Source: Pseudophaeomoniella oleicola
Lineage: Eukaryota; Ascomycota; Eurotiomycetes; Phaeomoniellales; Phaeomoniellaceae
Direction of reading: 5' to 3'
DNA length: 64,000 nucleotides
Assembly: GCA_003868215.1 (NCBI GenBank)
Contig: QWDQ01000005.1
Location: 62,001 to 126,000 of the forward strand
This document shows, piece after piece, positions 10,214-20,669 of this stretch. The position numbers and the translations under genes are program-made. Every line of letters starts with the position of its first letter. The first letter of the stretch is position 1. A model generated the notes under the pieces. It was not told the DNA's origin and searched no databases. It worked only from the letters and a program-made list of their open reading frames with translations.

Positions 10214-13200
10214 TCAAAAGAGTCCAAGTTTGAGGAAAGCATCAAGTATTGCGCTGTCGACACTAAATTCCTCTCCTTTCAACCATTGTTGAGTGAATCT
10301 ATCCTCACCTCCAGCGCTGGCAACAACCCTCGTGAACTTTTCAGCTACAAACAAGCGAATATTTATCGTGTGTACGGGATCGCTTGTCGTCAGCTCCCTC
10401 TTCCTCTTCTCCTCAGGGACCTCATCGGGAGGCGCTTCGAAGGTCGGATTACCAGCAGGGTCATTCCAATACACGAGGTAATCACCTTGCTTTGCTGGGT
10501 CATTGGGGTCACTGTGCACGGACTCCTCGCCAAGCTCGACAATGATATCCGTCCAAATTGTCAACAGTCCTTGGAGGTTCTCAAGGATGAAGCGTGGGGG
10601 ACCTGGAGCAGAGAGGAAATTCGTCATTGCTAGGACCTGTAGTTTTTTGGAGTTGATGTCGGCGATAGAGTCGAACTGGGCAAACCACTCTGTCAAGAGC
10701 CACTTCATGGTAGACTCCATAGATCGTTGACCTTCAAAAACGGGACCCGCTGCGGTAATCGCTTCAATGGACAAGACGACGTCAGCCATGATCATTCTTG
10801 ACAAAACGCTGAGGAAATCAGTTTCAGCCACATCATTGGCTATCGATGGCCGTTTCTGACTTGGTGGCGACCCTGCTGCATGATACACGAAGCATTCGTG
10901 AAGAGAGGACATTATTCGTGGCAACAGTGAAGAGGAAATTGAAATTCCAAGAAGATGGCGGAGCATGTCGGACTTCTCTTGTACTGAAGAGAATGTGTCA
11001 AGGCTACGGATAAGTCGTTGAAAGATGTGAGGTATGATGCCTTGCAATTGGCGGCTGGATGTTGTCGAACCGTCGCTTTCCATCAGGAGTGATGCAAGAG
11101 AGGACATGAAGGGAGACAAAAACTCGGCGGAGAGGACGGCCCGAGGGGACAGTAAGATATACGATTCCGCAATGTCCAATACTTGCCTCAGAGACTCCGT
11201 TCCGAGACCGAGGAGAGGGAAGATCACCGGCAGCATGGAAAGCAGCTCCGGAGACGCAGTTTCGGTTGGTGTCTGTTGAACGATAGCCGCCCATAAGTCA
11301 AGAGCTTCGTCCATAAGATAAATGAGTGTCTCTGACTCTGGCTCTAATGACTGCTTGATCAGTGGTAGAATGAGAGGTTGAAGCTTAAGAGATTCGTTAC
11401 GTATGGAAGATATGATGGCTGTGATTAGCGTCAGGATCTGTTGCTTGAAAAGATGTTCCTCTTCGCTTTCTTCCCATAAAGGGGGAAGCATTGACATGAT
11501 GGCATCGGCAAAGGGAACTATGTGAATCTCCATTTTCAGAATAGCGACCCGTGTTGTTTCAAGCAAGGCCATCTTCGTTTCTGTTAGCTCCACCTCTGAG
11601 ACTAAAGCCACTAATCTTCCCAAGAGATTCGCAGCAAATGGTTCGAAATCTGAATATTGGAACTCAAAGGGTTCAAGGACCTCCTTTAGCTGACGGCCAG
11701 CTGTCACACGGACCACCTGGTCATTCAAGGGGTCCGCAGGGTTGAGTACATTTTGGAAAATCTGGTAGATAACTTTCCTGTCCAATTCTCCGGGTTTAAT
11801 CGGTACCCACTGACCAAGGAGAATGACAATTCGGCGGCGTAGCACGTTGTAATTTGGGCGTTGCATCTGCGCTTCAACAGATAACGTAGACAGCAGGAAG
11901 GAATTGAAGTCCAAAGCCTGATCTAAGAACGGACCTGCAAGACCAATAGCAGAGTAAAGCGAATCCTTCAGAAAGATATCTTGATTGTCCGGTGTAGCGA
12001 ATTGATAAAAGACCTGCAACAGTCTGGGGACGAGCTGGTCTTTGAAGTGCATGATAAGGTCTAGAAAAAGCTTCTCGGAGCATGATTTGGTGGAAAACTC
12101 CCAAGCATCAGCGATTTCTTCTTCCCTTTTTTCCCACTCTTCCGGTTCCTGTTCCCAATCCCGGAGATCTGATTCCCTAAACACGAAGAATTTTGTGACC
12201 ACCAGTTCCATCATCTGGTTGACAAAGGCTTCGGAGAGGATTTCATTCTTCACAATTTCAACGGCCTTTTTCCGCTCCTCTTTATCCTGAGGGTGTTGGT
12301 ACTTGAAAGTGTGTGCAGGGTTGTACGCCATTTTGATGAAAGCTCGTATGAGAAGTAGTCCTTTTAAGCCCAATTTTTCTAACATAGTTCTTCCCTCATC
12401 AGCATCCCCATCAGTTCCAATTCTCGCTTTGGCGGAAACCCCGGTTGAACGATATTGTTGGCCTAGCTGTTCGATGAGGGTGAGATATGTTTGCGTGACG
12501 GTGGTACAGCCAGGTAGGAGAATGAAAGCTGCAGGATGTGCTCGAGCCATATCCACATGAAGCTTGGAGAAGTGGCTTAGATGCTTCAAGATCATATTGT
12601 TGACATTCATATCTATTTGCTCAGAACTCACGATTTCAAAGAATTGACCAAAATGATGGTAGGTAATCGTCCAGAATTGTTCGACGTCACTATTCCGGTT
12701 CGGATGCTCGAACCCTGATATCAGAAGTCTTCGCAACACTTTCAATGCCAGCAAGCTGTTTTCGACGCTCTCTATAGCCGAACCCTCATCATCGCCGGTA
12801 CTTCTGAGAAAAGTAGTCCATCTATCCACGCTCTGAATATAGATGCCACCAATGACTTGCAACAATTCCGGTGTTATTTGCTGGAGACTCGTCCTTGATC
12901 TTTGCAGCTTTGCCGTCGATAGCTCCTTTATTATTTGTAGAAGTGTATACAGAGTGTTTTTCAGATACCTTGAGTCCACCGCCGGAGTCGTGGCCGAACG
13001 CAGGTGACTGATGAGGGTGGTGATGAGGTCAGGCCAATCGTGGGGGAATTCATAGCGGGCAATCTTCGCTAATAGCAATCCATTGTGTAAGTTGAGCTGG
13101 TGAGACGGCTCTTGAGTTCCCGCTTGTAGCGCACGGTTACGAATGTGTAGTTTCTCTTCCTTGGACAGTGCATGTTGAGCAGTCTTTCTCCAGTAGCGGT

Positions 13201-13441
13201 CTATGCCATTCTTCAGCTGTATGATGGAGAGGTACCGGATCCCTTCTGGCAGAGACTGGTCGACGAAGATATCTTGCAGGAGTGAATAATACCCAGGCGT
13301 CTTCTCCCAGTTCTGAAGTTGCTGGGTGCTGGTCTGAAGAAGCTGGTAATTGGTGCCGGTCGCAGCAGCGAGGGTATTGTAGAGTGTCTGCGCACTCAGC
13401 GGTACAGTTTCAGCTTGGACATCAATATTGAAATGCGGCAT
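10214..13441 (-). CDS. KAP120: Importin-11 / Kap120 karyopherin
   Basis: A single intronless frame of 1075 residues, the usual size for a beta-karyopherin. The N-terminal 130 residues match the importin-beta N-terminal domain in Kap120/importin-11 layout: T-Q-Q-L-Q-N-W-E, then I-Q-L-K-N-G-I-D-R-Y-W-R, then K-I-A-R-Y-E-F-P-H-D-W-P. The remainder is alpha-helical HEAT-repeat-like sequence with an acidic patch (around residues 440-460). Known members carry cargo, including pre-60S ribosomal factors in yeast and ubiquitin-conjugating enzymes in animals, through the nuclear pore in a Ran-GTP-dependent way. The ATG at 13441 is chosen; the frame extends three more codons only to a non-ATG. Transcription diverges from PEX2 across about 420 bp. 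Confidence 0.9.
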   Translation of the reverse strand: MPHFNIDVQAETVPLSAQTLYNTLAAATGTNYQLLQTSTQQLQNWEKTPGYYSLLQDIFVDQSLPEGIRYLSIIQLKNGIDRYWRKTAQHALSKEEKLHIRNRALQAGTQEPSHQLNLHNGLLLAKIARYEFPHDWPDLITTLISHLRSATTPAVDSRYLKNTLYTLLQIIKELSTAKLQRSRTSLQQITPELLQVIGGIYIQSVDRWTTFLRSTGDDEGSAIESVENSLLALKVLRRLLISGFEHPNRNSDVEQFWTITYHHFGQFFEIVSSEQIDMNVNNMILKHLSHFSKLHVDMARAHPAAFILLPGCTTVTQTYLTLIEQLGQQYRSTGVSAKARIGTDGDADEGRTMLEKLGLKGLLLIRAFIKMAYNPAHTFKYQHPQDKEERKKAVEIVKNEILSEAFVNQMMELVVTKFFVFRESDLRDWEQEPEEWEKREEEIADAWEFSTKSCSEKLFLDLIMHFKDQLVPRLLQVFYQFATPDNQDIFLKDSLYSAIGLAGPFLDQALDFNSFLLSTLSVEAQMQRPNYNVLRRRIVILLGQWVPIKPGELDRKVIYQIFQNVLNPADPLNDQVVRVTAGRQLKEVLEPFEFQYSDFEPFAANLLGRLVALVSEVELTETKMALLETTRVAILKMEIHIVPFADAIMSMLPPLWEESEEEHLFKQQILTLITAIISSIRNESLKLQPLILPLIKQSLEPESETLIYLMDEALDLWAAIVQQTPTETASPELLSMLPVIFPLLGLGTESLRQVLDIAESYILLSPRAVLSAEFLSPFMSSLASLLMESDGSTTSSRQLQGIIPHIFQRLIRSLDTFSSVQEKSDMLRHLLGISISSSLLPRIMSSLHECFVYHAAGSPPSQKRPSIANDVAETDFLSVLSRMIMADVVLSIEAITAAGPVFEGQRSMESTMKWLLTEWFAQFDSIADINSKKLQVLAMTNFLSAPGPPRFILENLQGLLTIWTDIIVELGEESVHSDPNDPAKQGDYLVYWNDPAGNPTFEAPPDEVPEEKRKRELTTSDPVHTINIRLFVAEKFTRVVASAGGEDRFTQQWLKGEEFSVDSAILDAFLKLGLF

Positions 13442-13861
13442 CTTGCGCACAGTTCCAAGCAGACGCTCAGGTTACGTGACTGTTTGTGTTATGAGGTTGA
13501 AGAATTTACATCAAACTTGAGCCTACCTTGACCAGGAGACGCGCTCCAAGAGCGGTGTCAAAAGTTGTAGACTTTCATTACTTTCCAAATTGTTTGTCTG
13601 GGAAGGTTATTATAACTTCTTCATGTTTGAACTGCTCTGACGATTGACCTGCATTAGCTTCTCGCCTCAGCTTCTCGCCTCTAACTTACCTAAGGCAATA
13701 AGTATTAAGTAAAACCCTATTAAGTATAGTTAAGTGTTCGGGGAAGCTGCCCTTTAGGTGAACCTCGGCAAAGGGATCTCTACCTACAATATTGATCATC
13801 AGCTTCACTTTGTCTTTTCTCACAAGTTGTACACGTCAATGCTTGACAACATGATATTGCG
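13442..13861. promoter_or_regulatory. Shared divergent promoter of KAP120 and PEX2
   Basis: This 420-bp region lies between two head-to-head start codons. It holds a cluster of TTAAGTA-like words around 13700-13735 and pyrimidine-rich tracts near the PEX2 start. No canonical TATA box is evident. That the genes share control elements is inference from spacing alone. Confidence 0.55.
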
Positions 13862-15319
13862 ATGACATCTCTGAGCTTCCTTGATGCTCAGCGACGTGTC
13901 CTCGAGCGACAAGCCCAACGTGATGCAGAGAGCCGAACCCAGGCTGTTCAATCTGCGCCAGCTCCGAATACATTCGTCGGCCGCCTATCAGCATCAAGCC
14001 TACCTGTTTTCTCACGGTTGACTTCTCGTGAAGGCACACGACCTCCCTTTCGTGTCGGACAAGTTGATGCTGAGCTCCTTGATGAGGAGCTATTGGTGCT
14101 GCTCAAGGATCAAGTCGGAGATGCATTGAAGTATTTCTCATCTTCCATGCGAGATGATTACGCCTCAGAGATTACACTTGCGCTACGGGCAACACTATAC
14201 AAACTTTCCATCTGGGACCATGATGCTAGCTATGGTGCAACATTACAGGGTCTGAAATATGCAGATGCTCGCTCTTCTTCCATTGTCCCGTCGCCGCCGA
14301 CTTCCTTCCAGAAAGCTTCCTACGGCTTGTTGACAGTATTCGGTCGCTACGCCTGGGATAAATGGGAGTCGTATCTCCTAGACCAGTCGTCCGAAGACGA
14401 CTTCTCCTACACCTCGCAGGCGCCAACGCCACAGAAGCATCTCATAGACAGTCTATCGCGTTTGACGTCTCTCGCATCAACTACCCACAGTATAGCGGCC
14501 TTCGTTTCGTTCCTCGTATTCCTGATCAGTGGTCGTTACAGAACATTGACAGACCGAATACTGAGGTTGCGCCTGGTACCGGCATCATCTCAGACCTCTC
14601 GAGAAGTTTCTTTCGAATACCTCAATCGCCAATTGGTCTGGCACGCCTTTACGGAATTTCTGCTCTTCCTTCTTCCTCTTGTCGGTATTGGCAGATGGAG
14701 AAGGTGGATCAGTCGAGCATGGCGAAGGGCAAAACTGGCCGCTAAGAGATCAAGCCAGGACGTTGAAGATGATAACGTAGAGGATGAAAAGAGTGGGCCG
14801 CTGTCTTACCTTCCTGAGAGAACATGTGCCATCTGTTATGCCGACCAGAATCCGGAATCAACTTCAGAAGCTGAACTACTAGGGGTAAATGCCGGTGCCG
14901 GAGGCGGCGGTGGTGTCATAGGTTCGGCTACCACGGACATCGTCAATCCTTACCAAGGTATACCGTGTCGATGTATTTATTGCTTTGTTTGTCTGACAAC
15001 GAAGATCGAAACAGAGGAAGGTGAAGGATGGACGTGTCTCCGATGTGGAGAGACCGTTAAACAATGCAAACCATGGGACGGTGATGTTATGGTTCCGGCG
15101 GCAGTTGGGAATTATTCAACCAAAAAGAAGGTCGAATTTAGCGATGGAATCGGCGATGACGGTGCAGATGTGTTGCAACGTTTGGAGCCCCTACCACTGG
15201 ATTCAGTGCTTGAAGAGAATGAGGGCTTACACGGGTCCTCTCAGTGGTCTGAAATAGAAGGAGATACTTCAACAACTGATGACCTAGTCGACAGCAATGA
15301 CGAGCAGGTGCATGGATGA
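13862..15319 (+). CDS. PEX2: Peroxin-2, RING-type peroxisomal E3 ligase subunit
   Basis: Intronless, 485 residues. The N-terminal two thirds match the Pex2/Pex12 membrane domain: Q-V-D-A-E-L-L-D-E-E-L, A-L-R-A-T-L-Y-K-L-S-I-W-D, G-L-K-Y-A-D-A-R, and later hydrophobic helices around residues 200-275. The C-terminal RING starts at Cys322 (C-A-I-C) and continues with C-R-C-I-Y-C-F-V-C and C-L-R-C-G, supplying the zinc ligands, with a Gly-rich insertion between the first and second ligand pairs. PEX2, PEX10 and PEX12 together form the peroxisomal retrotranslocation channel and ubiquitin ligase that recycles PEX5. A long acidic tail of about 90 residues follows the RING. The start is the first ATG of the frame and gives the usual L-D-A-Q-R-R-V opening. 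Confidence 0.93.
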   Translation: MTSLSFLDAQRRVLERQAQRDAESRTQAVQSAPAPNTFVGRLSASSLPVFSRLTSREGTRPPFRVGQVDAELLDEELLVLLKDQVGDALKYFSSSMRDDYASEITLALRATLYKLSIWDHDASYGATLQGLKYADARSSSIVPSPPTSFQKASYGLLTVFGRYAWDKWESYLLDQSSEDDFSYTSQAPTPQKHLIDSLSRLTSLASTTHSIAAFVSFLVFLISGRYRTLTDRILRLRLVPASSQTSREVSFEYLNRQLVWHAFTEFLLFLLPLVGIGRWRRWISRAWRRAKLAAKRSSQDVEDDNVEDEKSGPLSYLPERTCAICYADQNPESTSEAELLGVNAGAGGGGGVIGSATTDIVNPYQGIPCRCIYCFVCLTTKIETEEGEGWTCLRCGETVKQCKPWDGDVMVPAAVGNYSTKKKVEFSDGIGDDGADVLQRLEPLPLDSVLEENEGLHGSSQWSEIEGDTSTTDDLVDSNDEQVHG

Positions 15320-16157
15320 AGTCAAGCTATTGAGCTACCGCTTATGGAGGCGGTGAACTGCACCAAAGAGGACCCCGGCCAATGACTCTATGCAAGGACT
15401 CTACCAGATATGAAGCTCGTTGGTCGTTCCTGCATCAAGTCCGAGGATTACAGAGGATGTGGCGGCCCAATGAAAAGCCATCATAACAGGGAGAGTCCTG
15501 CCCTTCCATACATTGAACTAGTAGAACCACCCCGTTCATAGCACGGTCAGATGGCCAGGGTCACAAGCGCTAGGTAGCTTCTATTCCGTTCAGCCATAAG
15601 ACCATTCGGGAGAAGACGAGAAGATGAAATCAAAACTAATCACAACGTTGTACTACGTAGGACAACGCTCGGTGGATGCATGGGAACACTGCCTCGCTGA
15701 ATGATCGCCAGGCGATTCAGTAGAATCCCGGGATACCAGACTCGTCGCATAGATATGCAGCGAAACACAATATATTCAGACTCATATTCTAACCTATATG
15801 AGATGTAGAATTTCTGTAGCGAAGCATTCGTTGACGGTAACTTAGGTCATCCAGCTGTTTCTAGAAGCACACCCAAAGTTGCCACCTGTGCTTAGTCATA
15901 TATCAATTAATTAACATCTGCGCGATGCATTTCTGCCAAGCCTTGATGTTCTTCGACCATAGTAAGTTGAAGCTGTACAGCAATAACCACCACAAGCCAG
16001 ACACACCGTTCACTTCGCCAGTGCCATTTTGCTGTATTCGCCTCTGTCGCGTACTTTCCTATTACCTGCAGACTCGACCTCATTCTTGCAACATCTTGTA
16101 GTTGCAGGCATCAGTCCCGGACCGCGCAAATTACCTCGAATCCGACATTTTACCAAT
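15320..16157. other. Intergenic: PEX2 3' region and U2AF35 promoter
   Basis: No coding frame is supported. A copy of TACTACGTAG lies at 15651-15660, flanked by the small inverted pair TTGT/ACAA. The last 150 bases are pyrimidine-rich and probably form the 5' UTR of the splicing-factor gene. The U2AF35 frame stays open upstream of its ATG but without another ATG. Confidence 0.5.
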
Positions 16158-16849
16158 ATGGCCAACTACCTTGCCTCCATCTTTGGTACCGAGCAGGACA
16201 AAGTCAACTGCTCCTTCTACTACAAAATCGGCGCATGTCGGCACGGAGATCGCTGCTCTCGAAAGCATGTGAAACCTTCATACTCGCAGACGATTCTCCT
16301 TCCAAATCTCTACCAGAACCCTGCCTACGATCCGAAGACCAAGATGAACCCTTCGCAACTGCAGAATCACTTCGATGCCTTCTATGAAGACTTTTGGTGC
16401 GAGATGTGCAAGTTCGGAGAGCTTGAGGAAGTTGTAGTTTGTGACAATAACAATGACCGTAAGTAACAAAGAATCCATTGCGCTGTATCGCAAACACTGA
16501 CACTGACCTCTTTATCTTAGACTTGATCGGAAACGTCTACGCGCGCTTCAAATACGAAGACTCCGCCCAAGCCGCATGCGACGCCCTGAATTCCAGATGG
16601 TACGCCGGAAGACCTATATACTGCGAACTGTCGCCCGTGACCGATTTTCGAGAAGCATGTTGCCGCCTGAATTCCGGTGAAGGCTGCGTGCGCGGCGGCT
16701 TCTGCAACTTCATACATCGCAAAGAACCGAGCGCGGAACTCGACCGGGAACTGGAATTGAGTACGAAAAAGTGGTTGAAAATGCGAGGGAGAGATGAGAG
16801 GAGTATGACCAGGAGTCCAAGCCCGGAGCCGACGAGAAAGCGGTTTTGA
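16158..16849 (+). CDS. U2AF35: U2 snRNP auxiliary factor small subunit (U2AF35)
   Basis: Two exons, 16158..16458 and 16521..16849, give 209 residues; the 62-nt intron has donor GTAAGT and acceptor CTTAG and is phase 1. Domain order is classic: N-terminal M-A-N-Y-L-A-S-I-F-G-T-E, first CCCH zinc finger (C-S-F-Y-Y-K-I-G-A-C-R-H-G-D-R-C-S-R-K-H), a UHM-type RRM (residues about 45-145), then the second CCCH finger (C-C-R-L-N-S-G-E-G-C-V-R-G-G-F-C-N-F-I-H). The protein recognises the AG at the 3' splice site and binds the large U2AF subunit. The C-terminal tail is short, with basic and Ser-Pro sequence (R-S-P-S-P-E-P-T-R-K-R-F) in place of the long RS/Gly tail of animals. It is convergent with the downstream dehydrogenase. 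Confidence 0.96.
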
Positions 16850-17480
16850 GAAACGGAATGCTGATGCTGCTGCTGCTGCTGCTGCTGTCTCCTTCATGTA
16901 TCTGGCAGGGTAGCATAACATTATCGATACCTAAAAAGAAAATGCTTTGGTCTGGACCGCGGGGGCAAAGGGCAAAAATTCACAGGAATACAGGATGGAT
17001 GGATGGATTGATTGATTGATTGATGGATTGTACCATGTTTGGCGTTTCAGTGAGCTTTCTTTCTTTTGGAGCATATCTCGAAGATGCATGCATGCATGCC
17101 TATCTATGTACTAAGCTACCTACACAGGTATAGCCAACGCTCTATTCATGTTGTTGTTGTTGTTGCTGTTTTCGTTCCATCCTTGATAACCTTGATACCT
17201 AACTAGGTAGGTACCTGGGAATGTACCTATGTACGTAATTGAGTCAAAAAGAAGAGAGAAAAAAAAGGCCGTTGTCTTGATATATAGCAGGGAAGCCCAG
17301 CCCCCTATGCGGCGGAAACGGACGAGATCGTACAATGGGACTTCGTGTGTACACACACATAGGTACATACATAATTACCATAAATTACCATCATGCTAGA
17401 TCAAGGTCTAATATCGAATTTATTTGTATTTTGTTCGAGTTTACTGGTTGCAACATTGGCTACAGACAAAAAGAAAAGGT
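16850..17480. repeat. Convergent 3' intergenic with simple repeats
   Basis: This 631-bp stretch separates two converging genes. It holds (CTG)n at about 16866-16888, a GGAT/GATT tract at 16993-17030, TGCATGCATGCATGC near 17086-17100, a TTG tract near 17149-17165, and a cluster of ACCTA/TAGGT words at about 17195-17235. No gene seen; both polyadenylation sites should lie here. Confidence 0.7.
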
Positions 17481-18548
17481 CTAGTTAACGAGAACATATC
17501 TATATCTCGCCTTGCCCTTATCCATATCAATCACCGCCTGATTCGCCTCGGCCATCGGTCTCTTCTCGATCCACGCCTTCGTCTTCTGCTTGGCGGCCAA
17601 CGCGAGCATCTCCTTGATCATGGCGGGCGAACCGATCAAGCTGCCGCCGATCTTGACGCCCTTGATGATGAGGGCGAAGGCGTAGAATTGTGGGATCGGG
17701 TCTTCGGGGGCGCCGACCTGGATGAATTGGCCGTTGACATCGAGGAGGGAGAGGTAGTCCATGAGGGGCAGTTTGGGGGAGGAGACGGTGCTGACGATCA
17801 GGTCGAGGGAGTTCTTGTATTTCTCGCCCCAGTTTTCTTCTTCGTCGGTGGCGATGAATTGGTCGGCGCCCATCTTCAGGGCGTCGGCCTTCTTCTCGGA
17901 CTTTCGTGAGATGGCGACGACCTTGTCACAGCCTAAAGCCTTGGCCCATAGGAGACCGAAGTGCCCCAGACCTCCGATACCGACAATACCGACTCGCTTT
18001 CCTGGTCCAGCGCCGTTGTTTTTCAGAGGTGAGTAGGTAGTGACACCGCCACACAGCATTGGTGCAGCCTCTTCTGATGGAATCTCGTCGGGAATGGGAA
18101 TGACGAAATGACCAGGGCCACGCCAGTACTTTGCGTAACCACCGTATGACTTTCCGCCGTTAGGGTACTTGGCACCGTAAGTATCGACTCTGAGGTTCTG
18201 GCAATGCTGCTCGCTGTCGTGTGTGCACTCGTCGCAGTCACCACGCAAGCAACTGGAAGATTGAGCGCCAACGCCGACACGGTCGCCGACCTTGATGCCT
18301 TTCACATCCTTGCCAACCTTAACGGCCTCACCAACAATCTCGTGGCCGACGACAACTGGGTAGTCGGTTGGACCCCATCCAGAGCGCAGGACGTGCAGAT
18401 CTGAGCCGCAGATACCGCAGTGTGTAACCTTGATGTCGACATCGGTCTCTTCCCATGGCTTTGGGTCGTAGCCCTGCCATACCATATGACCTTCAGCGGA
18501 GTCCTTGCCGAGGCCCATCCATCCTTCAAACTTGTAGTCGGTCGACAT
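17481..18548 (-). CDS. NADP-type zinc alcohol dehydrogenase (Adh6/CAD family)
   Basis: Intronless, 355 residues, typical length for the cinnamyl-alcohol-dehydrogenase group of MDR enzymes. Catalytic zinc ligands are visible in H-C-G-I-C-G-S-D-L-H (Cys47) and G-H-E-I-V-G (His69, Glu70), with a third Cys in P-M-L-C-G-G. The structural zinc lobe uses Cys100, Cys105, Cys108 and Cys116. The Rossmann motif is G-I-G-G-L-G-H-F-G, and the following S-R-K-S-E-K-K fits NADP(H) rather than NAD(H). Yeast Adh6/Adh7 of this family reduce aldehydes such as cinnamaldehyde, furfural and branched-chain aldehydes in the cytosol. The ATG at 18548 is chosen because it gives the family N-terminus; the open frame upstream contains an in-frame Met but no homologous sequence. 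Confidence 0.94.
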   Translation of the reverse strand: MSTDYKFEGWMGLGKDSAEGHMVWQGYDPKPWEETDVDIKVTHCGICGSDLHVLRSGWGPTDYPVVVGHEIVGEAVKVGKDVKGIKVGDRVGVGAQSSSCLRGDCDECTHDSEQHCQNLRVDTYGAKYPNGGKSYGGYAKYWRGPGHFVIPIPDEIPSEEAAPMLCGGVTTYSPLKNNGAGPGKRVGIVGIGGLGHFGLLWAKALGCDKVVAISRKSEKKADALKMGADQFIATDEEENWGEKYKNSLDLIVSTVSSPKLPLMDYLSLLDVNGQFIQVGAPEDPIPQFYAFALIIKGVKIGGSLIGSPAMIKEMLALAAKQKTKAWIEKRPMAEANQAVIDMDKGKARYRYVLVN

Positions 18549-18653
18549 GTTGGTAGTGATGTTTGTTCGTGTACTGGATAATGGTTGTATGTAGAGTACT
18601 GACACGAAACAAGGAGAAAAGGCGTACAAAAACACTGGAGGGGTAGCGGGGTT

Positions 18654-18660
18654 CTATATA
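18654..18660 (-). promoter_or_regulatory. TATA-like element of the alcohol dehydrogenase gene
   Basis: Read on the minus strand this is TATATAG, about 105 bases upstream of the dehydrogenase start codon, a plausible core-promoter distance. The assignment rests only on sequence and spacing. Confidence 0.35.
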
Positions 18661-19546
18661 CTGTCCTGCAACGTGTTCCACTACGCCATAGCAAATCACC
18701 ACTGACGCAAAATAAAAAGTTTGAAGTAAGGGAACCAAGGCCCTTACTCTTGGGGATCTTCTTCGTCGATAACCGGATATAGGATTCAGAGCCGCCACCA
18801 AGCTCGCCAGCTACCACGTAGTACCACGTAGTAACTTACCTTATCTCCGTGCTACTGGGGGCTACTCACTTGTCATCATCTCTAATCTGGACGAGCATCT
18901 CCTCGATGTGCCACCGTGGAAGATAAACGAAGTCGATAGAGTACCGAGACCCTCTTTTTTTAATTTTTCGGGAGCTGTTTTTTGTTTTTTGTTTCTCTTT
19001 GTCGAGTCGTATCATGAAGTCATTTGACATCTCGAAAGAAGACGTGGAGAAAGCCCACTCCTCACTCCTCACTCCAAATCAACAGTCATGAATGGCGGCG
19101 ATAAGGAGAAGGGTCGATAGAAAAGCGATGATTAATCAAAGATGATGCCTGTGAAGATCGGAATTGATATGCAGAGATCGTCTTTCCTCTTCACGACATG
19201 ATTGGTCCTTGAGCGGAGGTAGCGGCCGCCATCCTCTTCCTGAGCGGAAGGCAAGCGGAACTCGAAGGGGAGTCTCGATACTGCAATCCCTCACATATCA
19301 TCTACTACATACTACACACCTTCCCTGCTCTTACGATACCAAAGGCAAAGGATGAAAGATCAGATGCGTTAGCTCTGACTCCTCCGGCTCTCTACAGGAG
19401 TATATCTACCGGATTTTTGCTACGAGACAGGGTCCCCCTGGAATTGTTCGATGCACTTGCTTGGATTATTGGCGCAACGCCCATCTATATTTGACTCACC
19501 TATATTTATCTGCTACGATGTGACTCGATTCCCGTATCAGTGACAA
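18661..19546. other. Intergenic upstream of alcohol dehydrogenase
   Basis: No gene supported. It includes a direct duplication of TACCACGTAGTA at 18812-18834 (two overlapping copies in tandem), poly-T-rich sequence at about 18953-18995, and a short CTCCTCACTC duplication near 19058-19076. Confidence 0.5.
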
Positions 19547-20611
19547 CTAATTAGCTGCAGCCTGTGCCGTGCCATCCGGTACCGTGCTCTTGCATATGTC
19601 CCCAGCTCCGCGGATGATAGGCAGTGCGAAGATAAACTCCTCGTGATGACCGCAATTTCTATCCTTGTTGCCAAGAATACGCGAGTCTTGTACATAGCCG
19701 GGAAACTGCTCGAGGCAGCCATACTGGACGAGAACAGCACGGACAACCCCAGTGTCGAATCCCGAATAGTCGGACACAAACCTGAGGAGTTCCTGCAGAT
19801 TGTTATTGAACATTTGGGGACGCTCCCAGGGCCGTGAAGCAGACAGAATGCGTTCGACACCCTTGGCATCGATCTCAATATCTGTGAGGCACCGGAAATA
19901 TTCCAATCTCGATTCGCTTGGATAGGGTGCGTCATATAACAAGTATTCAGAGAATTCGCGAACGGTCCCAAGGCATGCGAATATCCCTTCACCTAAGGGA
20001 CGCAATGCGACGTAGAAGAATCGATCAGTAGCAACCTCTCGAATCTCGTACCTGACGGAGAGTAATTGGCCTTCGGCATAGTCCACGGGCCGCATCGTCA
20101 CAATGTCAGTGCATAGAAGCTCCAAGACCCACTTCCAAATGTTATCATATATGTCGGAGACGGCACCTCTCTCTTGAAATAATACCTCTCGCAGGGTTTT
20201 GAAGACGTACCACATTGCATCGCGAGAAGCATATGCCTGCCGTTTGTCTAGTACCGGGACTGACGGTTTGCGCTTGACGAATGCGATGATACGTGGCTTG
20301 GAGGCGTTGAGAGAACCTATCGTGCGATGATCGTCGAGCTGGCGACCTTGAAACACGAAACGTAAGTCAGCAAGTTCAAAGGGAAGATTTTGCGCAGACC
20401 GCGGAGATGCACTATCAGGTATTTCCTTCTCGCTGTCAAGATTGTCAGTAGGGTCCGTAGCGTTCGATTCACGAGATGCAGTGGAGGTCAAAGATGCAAA
20501 CAACTGCTTCTTCAACTCTCGCACTGTCATGCTATGCTCACCCACGAACGATGACACTTTTACCTCACGACCAGCGCTCAGCGCAACTCGGACTGCTATA
20601 GTCTCTGCCAT
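19547..20611 (-). CDS. Uncharacterised ubiquitin-like / UBA-like protein
   Basis: Intronless, 354 residues. I do not recognise a named family. The N-terminus reads like a ubiquitin fold: a first beta hairpin (A-V-R-V-A-L-S-A-G-R-E-V-K-V), a helix (T-V-R-E-L-K-K-Q-L-F), then after a polar insertion of about 40 residues the strands L-R-F-V-F-Q-G-R-Q-L-D-D-H-R-T-I and I-I-A-F-V-K-R-K. The middle is a conserved-looking globular region with Trp- and Tyr-rich helices. Near residues 285-310, N-N-N-L-Q-E-L-L-R-F-V followed by D-T-G-V-V-R-A-V-L-V-Q-Y-G looks like a UBA or XPC-binding-like helical motif. Together this suggests an adaptor in ubiquitin signalling, which is inference. The start at 20611 follows a short palindromic TATA-like tract. 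Confidence 0.7.
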   Translation of the reverse strand: MAETIAVRVALSAGREVKVSSFVGEHSMTVRELKKQLFASLTSTASRESNATDPTDNLDSEKEIPDSASPRSAQNLPFELADLRFVFQGRQLDDHRTIGSLNASKPRIIAFVKRKPSVPVLDKRQAYASRDAMWYVFKTLREVLFQERGAVSDIYDNIWKWVLELLCTDIVTMRPVDYAEGQLLSVRYEIREVATDRFFYVALRPLGEGIFACLGTVREFSEYLLYDAPYPSESRLEYFRCLTDIEIDAKGVERILSASRPWERPQMFNNNLQELLRFVSDYSGFDTGVVRAVLVQYGCLEQFPGYVQDSRILGNKDRNCGHHEEFIFALPIIRGAGDICKSTVPDGTAQAAAN

Positions 20612-20669
20612 ATTTGTCTGCAATGTTTAGGAGAACGAAGAAGTTTCTAGACGCTGCATGGTTCCCTAT

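Noticed and set aside
9867-10217. Open frames on both strands between alkaline phosphatase and KAP120
   Set aside because: Neither strand shows a recognisable motif; the minus frame overlaps the KAP120 stop and is probably 3' UTR.
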